From: Daejeonella sp.
GTDB lineage: Bacteria > Bacteroidota > Bacteroidia > Sphingobacteriales > Sphingobacteriaceae
Direction of reading: 5' to 3'
DNA length: 64,000 nucleotides
Assembly (NCBI RefSeq): GCF_017495225.1
Contig: NZ_JAFEIG010000004.1
Coordinates: 1-64,000, forward strand
Part shown: one piece after another, positions 39,411-48,643 of the stretch
Layout of the letters: each line of letters opens with the position of its first letter
How positions within the stretch are numbered: the stretch's first letter is position 1
The notes under the pieces: model-generated
Seen by the model: only the letters and a program-made list of their open reading frames with translations
Told to the model about the DNA's origin: nothing
Databases searched by the model: none
Made by a program: the position numbers and the translations under genes

Positions 39411-39744
39411 TTTGATATTCCTCCATTATTTTAAGAGCTTTTTCTATTTCTTGTTTAGGTGTCTTTTGGGTTTTCTTTTGAAAAGCATTTCCCAGAACTA
39501 CCAAATTTCCTTTGTCGAAGAATGAGAAGATACGATAAATGTTGCTTCCTACTTCAACTCGAATTTCATAAAGGCCTTTCGTGCCTTCCAAGTGCTTAAA
39601 ATATTTTTCTGGAACTTGCCGAGTTACCCGAATTAGATTTAAGGTCCATTCAATTTTTGCTTGAACGTTATCAGACTGCTCCTCGTAGAAGTCGAGAAAA
39701 TAATTTTTATAAGCTATTAATGCCTGTCGTAAGTCACAATACAA
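39394..39744 (-). CDS. RelE/HigB-like (Gp49-type) toxin
   Basis: [53 protein letters not shown]. Confidence 0.9.
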   Translation of the reverse strand: MYCDLRQALIAYKNYFLDFYEEQSDNVQAKIEWTLNLIRVTRQVPEKYFKHLEGTKGLYEIRVEVGSNIYRIFSFFDKGNLVVLGNAFQKKTQKTPKQEIEKALKIMEEYQNENQK

Positions 39745-39817
39745 AGTTAACTATTTAGACAACATATTGAAAAATTATTTTTACCAGTTTATTGAAGTTA
39801 TTTCGGTCATATTGCCA

Positions 39818-39908
39818 TTAACTTATAAAGCTTCGCCACTTGGCGAAAAAGCGGATTTCGAAGCACAAAACTTTCAACCCAGTGCAAAAGTTGATACGAG
39901 GTACAATA
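39818..39908. repeat. attC-like half site S6 upstream of the TA pair
   Basis: CTTGGCGAAAAAGCGGATTTCGAAGCACAAAACTTTCAACCCAGTGCAAAAGTTGATACGAGGTACAA matches S5 and S1. Confidence 0.55.
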
Positions 39909-39967
39909 TTCTTGAAAATCATACAAATCTCAAGAATCACCGTTCAGACAATTTCAACAACAATTTA

Positions 39968-40246
39968 TCACATCATATTCCTCATAACTGCCTGCATTTC
40001 AGTCTGATGCACATTATCTGCCTGCTCCAAAACCTTATTCATAGCAGTTAAAAGTAAATCCTCCAATTCTTCCGCATCGGCAGAAGCCAAAAATTGTGGG
40101 TCAATACTAACGCTCGTAATACGTTTATTTGCTGTTGAGCTAATCTTAATCTTGCCGCCTTCTACTTCTGCCACAACAGAAATATTATCTAAACGCTTTT
40201 TAATCTCTCCGGCCATTTGTTGAGCCTGCATTAATTTATCGAACAT
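39968..40246 (-). CDS. YbaB/EbfC family nucleoid-associated protein
   Basis: MFDKLMQAQQMAGEIKKRLD...VEGGKIKISSTANKRITSVSIDPQFL. Confidence 0.9.
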   Translation of the reverse strand: MFDKLMQAQQMAGEIKKRLDNISVVAEVEGGKIKISSTANKRITSVSIDPQFLASADAEELEDLLLTAMNKVLEQADNVHQTEMQAVMRNMM

Positions 40247-40315
40247 AATAAAATTTTAATCTTGCAAATTTAGGATACATAAATCATATCCGCTAAAGCT
40301 TTAAAATAAAGCTAT

Positions 40316-41527
40316 TTAATCTTCCTCGTCAGACGCTTGTCCACTGCCACTATAAGCACTTCTTCTAACTACTGGCATACCTGCCGCATTAAAAAGTTCA
40401 TCTAATTTCAGCAGACTACCATTGGTCAAATTGGTTAACAAAATTATAGTCACATCCTTATCTAACTGACGTAAATAGATATGTCGGAAACCATGCCACC
40501 AACCAGTATGATAAACAACTTTATGCTTAGCATCGGTAAAAGTCCGCCAGCCATAGCCATAATTAAAATGACCTTTTTGCATTTCATTATGTGGGGCATA
40601 CATTGAATCTAGAGTTGAATCATCAACTAATCTGCCCTTCCGCATCGCTCTATCAAAAAGATAAAGATCATGAATGGTACTATAAATTCCTTTATCACCA
40701 ACAGGGCCATCCAAAAAGTTTTGCGCCACCGAACGGCGCCAAGTACGATCGTGACCTACCACATCAACCGGTATTTTTTCATATTCGGCCTTCGAGTAAA
40801 CCGCCGTTTGCTTCATCCCAAGGGGCTTAAATATATTTTCGGCCATAAAAACAGAATACCTTTGTCCGCTAACCTTTTCAATAATAGCCCCCAAAACCAT
40901 ATAATTCGAATTATTATAGTGGAATTTTCGGTCTGGCTTCATGTATGGATTGGGTTTGTGCTCCGCTATCTGCTTCATCACCTCCATATTGGTGATTCCC
41001 ATGCGCTCATTTTTTTTCTGAGACTTCCATAAATCATCAATAAAATAAACATAATTCATCATACCCGATCGATGGGTGAGCAATAGCTTAACCGTAATTC
41101 CATCGTATGGGAAATCTGGGAAAAACTCTTTCACATCTTGGTCAAGTCTGAGCTTTCCACTTTCAACAAGCATCATTACAGCTGTAGAGGTAAAAGTCTT
41201 AGTGATGGAGGCTAATTCAAAAACAGAATTTATTTTTAAGCTATCGCGATGTAAATAATCTGCCCAGCCAATAGCCTTTTCATAAATAATTTTACCATCC
41301 TTGGCCACCAATACATTTCCATTAAAGCCAGATTTCTGATGTAATCTCATCATAATATCATCAATCTTTTTGTCGGCCTTCTTAGGATCATAAACCAAAG
41401 CAATACTATCTAATTGCTCATCTGTGAGGGTTCTCTCCTTTCGTTTTTTATCAGGTTCGGAACTGCAGCCTTGAATAAAAATAAAACAAGCTGAAACAAA
41501 AAGTAGGCGATGTAGGAAATTGTTCAT
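40316..41527 (-). CDS. Serine hydrolase, beta-lactamase/class C family, lipoprotein
   Basis: SVFELASITKTFTS (SxxK), YNNSNYMVLG (YxN), lipobox FIQGCSS. Confidence 0.92.
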   Translation of the reverse strand: MNNFLHRLLFVSACFIFIQGCSSEPDKKRKERTLTDEQLDSIALVYDPKKADKKIDDIMMRLHQKSGFNGNVLVAKDGKIIYEKAIGWADYLHRDSLKINSVFELASITKTFTSTAVMMLVESGKLRLDQDVKEFFPDFPYDGITVKLLLTHRSGMMNYVYFIDDLWKSQKKNERMGITNMEVMKQIAEHKPNPYMKPDRKFHYNNSNYMVLGAIIEKVSGQRYSVFMAENIFKPLGMKQTAVYSKAEYEKIPVDVVGHDRTWRRSVAQNFLDGPVGDKGIYSTIHDLYLFDRAMRKGRLVDDSTLDSMYAPHNEMQKGHFNYGYGWRTFTDAKHKVVYHTGWWHGFRHIYLRQLDKDVTIILLTNLTNGSLLKLDELFNAAGMPVVRRSAYSGSGQASDEED

Positions 41528-41708
41528 TATAAATGTTCTTGGTAGAATAATGTGGAAAATTAAAAAATATTATGCGCAGCATCACAAAAGAGTTATAAAC
41601 AATCTGAGCATTGTTATTTTTTATAGAAACATTGTAAAATCTGTAATTTTGACCCTAAGACTAGGTAAAAAAATCTAAATTTGCAGTTTAACAAATAATT
41701 CCATTACA

Positions 41709-43106
41709 ATGACTTACAGATTAGAACACGATACGATGGGCGAAGTGAAAGTGCCCGCAGATAAATACTGGGGAGCACAAACCGAACGCTCAAGAAATAA
41801 TTTCAAAATTGGTGCCGAAGCATCAATGCCAAAAGAAATAATTGAAGCTTTTGCTTACCTTAAAAAAGCTGCTGCATTTACAAATGCAGATAGCGGAATC
41901 TTATCAGTCGAAAAACGTGATCTTATCGCTCAAGTATGTGATGAAATTTTAGCAGGTAAACTTGCATCAGAATTTCCATTGGTAATCTGGCAAACAGGAT
42001 CAGGTACTCAATCAAACATGAACGTAAATGAGGTTATCGCAAATCGTTCTCATGTTTTACAAGGAAATAAATTGGGTGAAGGAACAACCTTTATTCACCC
42101 AAATGATGATGTTAACAAATCTCAATCTTCTAATGATACTTATCCCACAGCAATGCACATTGCGGCATATAAAATGGTGATGGAAGTGACTATTCCCGGG
42201 GTTGAAAAACTTCGTGATGCACTCCAGGTAAAAGTGGAAAAATTTAAAGATGTAGTAAAAATTGGTCGTACTCACTTAATGGATGCTACTCCATTAACTT
42301 TAGGTCAGGAGTTTTCGGGTTATGTTTCACAGCTTAACCACGGACTAAAAGCATTGAGAAATACCCTTGACCATTTATCGGAGTTAGCATTAGGCGGGAC
42401 TGCCGTAGGTACAGGAATTAATACCCCAAAAGGTTATGATGTTAAGGTGGCGGATTATATTGCTAAGTTTACCGGACTTCCATTCATAACTGCAGAAAAT
42501 AAATTTGAAGCACTTGCTGCACATGATGCAATTGTGGAAAGCCATGGAGCACTCAAACAAATTGCTGTTTCTTTGATGAAAATCGGAAATGATATTAGAT
42601 TATTAGCTTCTGGTCCGCGTTCTGGAATTGGAGAAATTCATATTCCTGATAATGAGCCCGGTTCTTCTATCATGCCTGGAAAAGTTAATCCTACCCAAAA
42701 TGAAGCCATTACCATGGTTGCTGCACAAGTTATGGGAAATGATGTAACAATTAGCATAGGTGGTTCAAACGGTCATTATGAACTCAATGTATTTAAGCCA
42801 GTAATGGCTGCTAACTTTTTACAATCAGCACGTTTAATTGGAGATGCATGTGTTTCATTTACAGATAATTGTGTTTCAGGTATTGAGCCAAATTATGAGG
42901 GTATTAAAAAACACCTTGAAAACTCTTTAATGCTTGTTACGGCTTTAAATCCGCATATTGGCTATGAAAATGCAGCAAAAATTGCGAAAAAAGCATTGAA
43001 AGAAAATAAATCGCTCAGAGAAGCTGCCCTTGATTTGGGTTTACTTACAAACGAACAATTCGACCAGTGGGTACGTCCTGAAGATATGATTGGTGGTTTA
43101 AAATAA
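41709..43106 (+). CDS. fumC: Class II fumarate hydratase
   Basis: [33 protein letters not shown]. Confidence 0.96.
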   Translation: MTYRLEHDTMGEVKVPADKYWGAQTERSRNNFKIGAEASMPKEIIEAFAYLKKAAAFTNADSGILSVEKRDLIAQVCDEILAGKLASEFPLVIWQTGSGTQSNMNVNEVIANRSHVLQGNKLGEGTTFIHPNDDVNKSQSSNDTYPTAMHIAAYKMVMEVTIPGVEKLRDALQVKVEKFKDVVKIGRTHLMDATPLTLGQEFSGYVSQLNHGLKALRNTLDHLSELALGGTAVGTGINTPKGYDVKVADYIAKFTGLPFITAENKFEALAAHDAIVESHGALKQIAVSLMKIGNDIRLLASGPRSGIGEIHIPDNEPGSSIMPGKVNPTQNEAITMVAAQVMGNDVTISIGGSNGHYELNVFKPVMAANFLQSARLIGDACVSFTDNCVSGIEPNYEGIKKHLENSLMLVTALNPHIGYENAAKIAKKALKENKSLREAALDLGLLTNEQFDQWVRPEDMIGGLK

Positions 43107-43114
43107 TTCACTAT

Positions 43115-43146
43115 GCCCTCCGGATTTATTTCGGAGGGCTTTTTAA
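43115..43146 (+). terminator. Rho-independent terminator after fumC
   Basis: GCCCTCCGGATTTATTTCGGAGGGCTTTTT. Confidence 0.88.
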
Positions 43147-43156
43147 AATATTAGCT

Positions 43157-43660
43157 ATGGCAAAACACGCTTATTGGTTTTTATTCGTATTAAGCGTCCT
43201 TGCTTTTACATCTTGTAAATTTAATCCCAACCTTCAAGGAAAGGGAAATGATAGTATTCAGGGTGTTTGGGAAGAAGATTCTGTTGATTACCAAGATCAA
43301 AAATTGCAATATTCGAAACATAAATTTCGATTTACCTGCGATTCGGTTTATGTAACTATCGAAACCTTTGCCAAGGTCAATATGTACCCAGATTCATGCT
43401 TCAACAATGGTAAATGGACCGAATATGCAAAAGGAACTTATTTAACCAAAGAGGATACACTGATGCTAACAGCTACTTTCACAAAGCCGAATTTTAAACA
43501 AAAAATTTCAGGTTGCTATCGTATCGGACAATATCTTCCTGCTTTTGTTATCAGAAAAACAAGTAAGGATAGCTTATATTTGGAGAGTATTCAACAGCAT
43601 CTACAATTAAAATTAGCATTAAAAGAAAGAACAACTTGCGTTCAAAAACCCCTAAACTAA
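43157..43660 (+). CDS. Hypothetical lipoprotein
   Basis: Signal/lipobox SVLAFTSCKF. Confidence 0.65.
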   Translation: MAKHAYWFLFVLSVLAFTSCKFNPNLQGKGNDSIQGVWEEDSVDYQDQKLQYSKHKFRFTCDSVYVTIETFAKVNMYPDSCFNNGKWTEYAKGTYLTKEDTLMLTATFTKPNFKQKISGCYRIGQYLPAFVIRKTSKDSLYLESIQQHLQLKLALKERTTCVQKPLN

Positions 43661-44464
43661 TTGATTATGAAATTCTGGTCCCTAAAAAAACTATTTTTTG
43701 CAGCCATTTTACTCAATATTCCCTTTCAAAGTATGGCATGGGGTATGCTTGGTCATCGTGTTGTTGCACATGTTGCCGAGAGCTATTTAACTAAAAAGGC
43801 TAGTCGCGAAGTAAAAAACATCCTTGGCAACGAGAGCCTGGCTATGGCTAGTAATTGGGCTGATTTTATAAAATCTGAACCAGCATACGATTATTTAGGA
43901 AATTGGCATTATATCAATTTACCAGCAGGGATGAGCACCGAACAGCTCCAAAATCACCTTCAAAATGATACTACAACCAATGCATACACTCGAATTAATT
44001 TTTTGAGTTCAGAGCTTAAAAACAAAGCCCTAGAACAAGAAAAAAAGGCGATGTACCTTAAAATCTTAATTCATTTAGTGGGAGATATTCATCAACCAAT
44101 GCATACTGGGCGTTTTGAAGACTTAGGTGGCAATAAAGTGCAGCTTAAATGGTTTGGTCAAAACACAAATCTTCACCGTGTTTGGGATAGTGATTTAATT
44201 GACTATCAAAACCTTAGCTATACAGAATACGCTCAATCAATCAATTTCCTTGATAAAAATAGATTGCATTCTCTTCAGCAAGAAGCTGCATCACAATGGG
44301 TTATCGATTCTTATAAAATTAGTGAGAAATTATACTCTGGAGTAAAAACAGATGATAAATTGAGCTATAGATACATTTATGATCATATCGATATCGCCAA
44401 TCAACAAATGTTAAAAGGTGGGGTACATTTAGCTGCACTTTTAAATGATATTTTTAAAAATTAA
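43661..44464 (+). CDS. S1/P1 nuclease family protein
   Basis: Secreted; AWGMLGHRVVAHVAE, HLVGDIHQPMHTGRFEDLGGNKV, NLHRVWDSDLI. Confidence 0.93.
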   Translation: MIMKFWSLKKLFFAAILLNIPFQSMAWGMLGHRVVAHVAESYLTKKASREVKNILGNESLAMASNWADFIKSEPAYDYLGNWHYINLPAGMSTEQLQNHLQNDTTTNAYTRINFLSSELKNKALEQEKKAMYLKILIHLVGDIHQPMHTGRFEDLGGNKVQLKWFGQNTNLHRVWDSDLIDYQNLSYTEYAQSINFLDKNRLHSLQQEAASQWVIDSYKISEKLYSGVKTDDKLSYRYIYDHIDIANQQMLKGGVHLAALLNDIFKN

Positions 44465-44484
44465 TAAAGTAACCGCTAAAATCT

Positions 44485-44928
44485 ATGAAGATCTTAATGG
44501 TTTGTTTAGGTAATATCTGTCGCTCGCCACTAGCTCACGGTGTTTTAGAACACATGGTAAAAGAAAGAAAGCTAAACTGGGAGATTGATTCGGCTGGCAC
44601 TGGTAACTGGCATATTGGTGAGCAACCCGACAGACGATCGATTGCTGTCGCTAAAAAATATGGCGTGGATATTAGCAATCAATCTTGCAGACAGTTTCAA
44701 ACTGATGATTTTGAAAATTTTGACCATATTTTAGTAATGGATCAAAATAATCTTTCGGATGTAATTTCTTTAGCACAAAGGGATGCTGACTTTGGGAAAG
44801 TTAGGCTTTTTCTCAAAAATGGCATCGTTCCAGATCCATATCATGACGACAAGCAATTTGATCCGGTGTATCACATGATCGAAAAGCGTTGTTTAGAACT
44901 TATTGAGGAGCTCGACACAAATCGTTAA
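44485..44928 (+). CDS. Low molecular weight protein-tyrosine phosphatase
   Basis: MVCLGNICRSPLAHGV (CxxxxxR), VPDPYH. Confidence 0.93.
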   Translation: MKILMVCLGNICRSPLAHGVLEHMVKERKLNWEIDSAGTGNWHIGEQPDRRSIAVAKKYGVDISNQSCRQFQTDDFENFDHILVMDQNNLSDVISLAQRDADFGKVRLFLKNGIVPDPYHDDKQFDPVYHMIEKRCLELIEELDTNR

Positions 44929-44956
44929 GCTTCTACTCTTTTTGTACATTTGACAC

Positions 44957-46348
44957 ATGGCAATTATTAAACCATCAATTCCTAAGGGAACCCGTGATTT
45001 TTCTGCAAGCGAAATGGTAAAACGGAACCATATTTTTAATACGATCAGTTCAGTATTTAAAAAATATGGCTACCAAGAGATTCAAACTCCAACAATGGAA
45101 AATCTGAACACCCTAACCGGAAAATATGGCGATGAAGGTGATAAGTTAATTTTCAAGGTTTTAAATTCTGGAGATTACCTATCCAACATCCCATCCGAAA
45201 AATTAGAAAGTCGAAACTCTCAAGCACTTATCTCAGAAATAAGTGAAAAAGCACTTCGATACGACCTTACCGTTCCTTTTGCACGCTATGTGGTGATGCA
45301 TAGAAATGATATTTCTTTCCCTTTTAAAAGATTTCAAATTCAACCGGTATGGCGTGCCGACCGACCACAAAAAGGAAGATACCGCGAATTTTATCAATGT
45401 GATGCAGATGTTGTTGGATCAGAAAGTTTAATTAATGAGGCTGAATTTGTTTTAATTTATCATGAAGCTTTAAGCAAACTCGGACTCAAAGATTTTACCA
45501 TTAAAATCAATAATCGCAAGATTTTATCTGGCATAGCTGAAATTATTGGTAAGCCGCAACTCATTGTAGATATGACTGTTGCCATTGATAAACTAGATAA
45601 AATTGGTTTAGATGGCGTAATTAAAGAATTGATAGAACGTGGTTTTACGGAACAAGATATTGAAAAACTAAAGCCAATTATCTTGCTCAATGGTTCAAAT
45701 GAAGAAAAACTAAAGAGTCTGAAGGAGGTACTTTCTTCTTCTCAAACTGGACTAAAGGGAATTGCTGAAATAGAAAGTATTTTTAATTATTTAGAAGTGC
45801 TAACAAGTGAGACTAAAACTTCAGTAAAACAAAATCTTGAATTAGATATTACATTAGCTAGAGGCTTAAACTATTATACCGGTGCAATTTTTGAAGTTAA
45901 AACTAATGAGGTTGCTATGGGTAGCATCGGTGGCGGTGGTCGCTATGACGATTTAACTGGTATGTTTGGCCTAAGCGACTTAACAGGTGTGGGGATATCA
46001 TTTGGTGCCGACCGCATCTATGATGTGTTAGAAGAGCTAAAACTATTCCCAGAGAGCACTTCTGAAAGTACCAAGGTGTTAATTAGTAATTTCGATGAAC
46101 AAGCTGAAATTTTTGCATTGCCTTTACTTCAAAAACTAAGAGCAGAAGGAATTAGCGCTGAGATTTATCCTTCATCTACAAAGCTCAAAAAGCAAATGAC
46201 TTATGCAGATGATAAAAAAATTCCTTTCGTAATTCTAATTGGAAGCGATGAAATGGAAAGCGGGTTATTAACATTAAAAAATATGAAGAGCGGTGAGCAG
46301 CAAATGCTTTCATCGAATCAAATAGTAGAATTATTACTAAATAAATAA
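44957..46348 (+). CDS. hisS: Histidyl-tRNA synthetase
   Basis: [53 protein letters not shown]. Confidence 0.95.
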   Translation: MAIIKPSIPKGTRDFSASEMVKRNHIFNTISSVFKKYGYQEIQTPTMENLNTLTGKYGDEGDKLIFKVLNSGDYLSNIPSEKLESRNSQALISEISEKALRYDLTVPFARYVVMHRNDISFPFKRFQIQPVWRADRPQKGRYREFYQCDADVVGSESLINEAEFVLIYHEALSKLGLKDFTIKINNRKILSGIAEIIGKPQLIVDMTVAIDKLDKIGLDGVIKELIERGFTEQDIEKLKPIILLNGSNEEKLKSLKEVLSSSQTGLKGIAEIESIFNYLEVLTSETKTSVKQNLELDITLARGLNYYTGAIFEVKTNEVAMGSIGGGGRYDDLTGMFGLSDLTGVGISFGADRIYDVLEELKLFPESTSESTKVLISNFDEQAEIFALPLLQKLRAEGISAEIYPSSTKLKKQMTYADDKKIPFVILIGSDEMESGLLTLKNMKSGEQQMLSSNQIVELLLNK

Positions 46349-46704
46349 GCTCAGTAAAATACATCACCAATTTATACGCTTAAACAATTATTGTTTAAAC
46401 AGCATAAATTTTCTATTATTTGTTAATAATAATAAATCCTGCTATCAAATTGGTCACCATATCCAAGCAAAATCCTTTTGTTGAATATTCATAATATTGT
46501 CATTAAATTTCTAGAACAATCTGTTTGAGCTTTTTAATCTGTAATTTTATTATACACCTTATTGTAAATCAGTTGTTTGTGTTTTAAAAACAATAATTGT
46601 ATCGCAATGGTTATACAATTAAAAAACATAGAAATCGATTTGATTAATTGTTTTGATTAATTAATTTTAAAGAAACATTATATAATCACTTATTAATTAA
46701 ATTT

Positions 46705-47142
46705 ATGGAACGTAAAGATTTTCTTGCCGCACTTGGATTAGGAGCTGGCTCATTAATAGTATCTTCATGCTTAGGGGCATGTGGTAAAGGCGATTCAGCA
46801 ACACCATCAACCTCAACAGGTGGCACTAATACCAAAGTTGATTTCACAATCAATGTAGGTACGAATGCAGACATCAATTCAAAAGGTTGGACAATTCAAA
46901 ACAATATAATTATTGCTAAAAATGGTTCAAATTATATTGCACTTTCAAGTGCATGTACACACCAAAATAATCCATTAACGTACGATTCTGCAAATAATAC
47001 ATTTCCCTGCTCACTTACAGGTCCATCACATGGTTCAGTGTTTGATGCAAACGGAAATAGAACTCAGGGTCCAGCCAACTCTAATTTAAAAAAATATAAT
47101 ACCTCATTAAGCGGTACTACATTACGCGTATTTGAAGCTTAA
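46705..47142 (+). CDS. Rieske-type [2Fe-2S] protein
   Basis: SACTHQNNPLTYDSANNTFPCSLTGPSHGSVFDANG (CxH...C..SHGS). Confidence 0.88.
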   Translation: MERKDFLAALGLGAGSLIVSSCLGACGKGDSATPSTSTGGTNTKVDFTINVGTNADINSKGWTIQNNIIIAKNGSNYIALSSACTHQNNPLTYDSANNTFPCSLTGPSHGSVFDANGNRTQGPANSNLKKYNTSLSGTTLRVFEA

Positions 47143-47154
47143 TAATCAGATATA

Positions 47155-48030
47155 ATGAAAAGAATATATTTGATATTATTACTCCTAATTCCACAGGCAC
47201 TAAAAGCACAAGATGAGCTGATGGATTTGCTTTCCGATAGCACAGAAGTGAGTTATAAGAGTGGAACATTCAAAGCTAATAGAATTATAAACGGACATTC
47301 AGTTGAAACCGTTGGTAAAAAAAATCTAGACTTTGTAATTTCACATCGCTTTGATAGGCTCAATAGAGGTTTTGATGAGTTTTTTGGCTTAGATGCGGCA
47401 ACTATAAGATTAGGTCTTGAATATGGGATCAATGATCGATTAATGGTAGGAATGGGTAGAAGCTCTTATCAGAAAGTATATGACTATTTTGGTAAATACA
47501 AATTACTTCGCCAAACATCCAATAGTGAAAAAATACCGCTTTCATTAACCTTAGTATCTGGCTATGCCATAAGAACGCAAAAAACTAATCCGAGTCTCTC
47601 ATCATTCGATCGAAGCAGTTACTTCGGGCAATTTTTATTAGCAAGGAAGTTTGACGCTGGATTTTCTCTACAAGTATCGCCAACGCTAATTCATAGAAAT
47701 CGTCCGGATACTTTTAATGATTCCGAAACAGTGTTTTCAACAGGTTTTGCTGGTATGTATAAAATATCTAAAAGAGCTTCAATAAATGGTGAGTATAATT
47801 ATGTTTTACCGAACCAGATTGATGACAGTTATACCAATAACTTCTCTTTTAGCCTAGATTTAGAAACGGGAGGACATGTTTTTCAATTATTGTTTACCAA
47901 TTCTTTTGGGATGACAGAAAGACAATTCATCACAGAAACGAATGGAGGCTGGGGTAAGGGAGATATACATTTTGGATTTAATATCTCAAGGACTTTCTCG
48001 TTCGAAAAGAAAAACAAAAACAAATGGTAA
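47155..48030 (+). CDS. DUF5777-family beta-barrel protein
   Basis: TVGKKNLDFVISHRFDRLNRGFDEFFGLDAATIRLGLEYGINDRLMVGMGRSS. Confidence 0.8.
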   Translation: MKRIYLILLLLIPQALKAQDELMDLLSDSTEVSYKSGTFKANRIINGHSVETVGKKNLDFVISHRFDRLNRGFDEFFGLDAATIRLGLEYGINDRLMVGMGRSSYQKVYDYFGKYKLLRQTSNSEKIPLSLTLVSGYAIRTQKTNPSLSSFDRSSYFGQFLLARKFDAGFSLQVSPTLIHRNRPDTFNDSETVFSTGFAGMYKISKRASINGEYNYVLPNQIDDSYTNNFSFSLDLETGGHVFQLLFTNSFGMTERQFITETNGGWGKGDIHFGFNISRTFSFEKKNKNKW

Positions 48031-48578
48031 AAAAACTATTTATAATAGCGTTTTTCTGTTTTGGGGGCAGTATTTTACCTGTTGAAGCTCAATTATATAC
48101 TGCCAAGAATAGTGAGGTCGACTTCTTTTCAAAAACACCAATAGAGGATATTAAAGCTTTAAATACAAAATCTAGCTCTATTATTAATACAGCTAATGGC
48201 GAAATTGTAGTGAAAATACCTGTCGACCAATTTCAATTTAGTAATAAATTGATGCAACAACATTTTAACGAAAATTACCTTGAAAGTGAAAAATATCCAT
48301 ATGCTACTTTCAAGGGAAAAATAAATGAAGTGATAAATTTTACTAAAACTGGTGTATATGAAGTTAGCGCAAGCGGAATTTTAAATATTCATGGTGTGAA
48401 TCAGGAAAGAACAATAAAAGGGAGCTTAACTGTTGGCGATGGAATAATAAACCTAAACTCTAAGTTTGATGTTTTATTAATTGACCACAAAATCGATATA
48501 CCAAAACTTGTGTTTAAGAAAATAGCTGAAAAAATAGCTGTATCTGCACGAGTAACATATATTTTGAGTAAAAAATAA
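48024..48578 (+). CDS. YceI family protein
   Basis: MQQHFNENYLESEKYPYATFKGKI, LNIHGVNQERTIKGSL. Confidence 0.88.
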   Translation: MVKKLFIIAFFCFGGSILPVEAQLYTAKNSEVDFFSKTPIEDIKALNTKSSSIINTANGEIVVKIPVDQFQFSNKLMQQHFNENYLESEKYPYATFKGKINEVINFTKTGVYEVSASGILNIHGVNQERTIKGSLTVGDGIINLNSKFDVLLIDHKIDIPKLVFKKIAEKIAVSARVTYILSKK

Positions 48579-48595
48579 ACACATTCCTTATTTAT

Positions 48596-48622
48596 AAAAA
48601 AAGCCCTTAAAAGGGCTTTTTT
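48596..48622. terminator. Bidirectional terminator between yceI-like and TonB receptor genes
   Basis: AAAAAAGCCCTTAAAAGGGCTTTTTT. Confidence 0.88.
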
Positions 48623-48643
48623 ATGCAATTTAGCTAAGTAATT

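Noticed and set aside
13699-39908. CRISPR array, retron or DGR
   Set aside because: No regularly spaced short direct repeats with unique spacers, no reverse transcriptase, no cas genes; repeats are long, irregular and palindromic.
39767-40051. 94-aa plus-strand ORF upstream of ybaB-type gene
   Set aside because: Overlaps half site S6 and the antisense of a clear CDS.
46380-46700. Possible tRNA or ncRNA in AT-rich gap after hisS
   Set aside because: No cloverleaf or strong hairpin found by eye.
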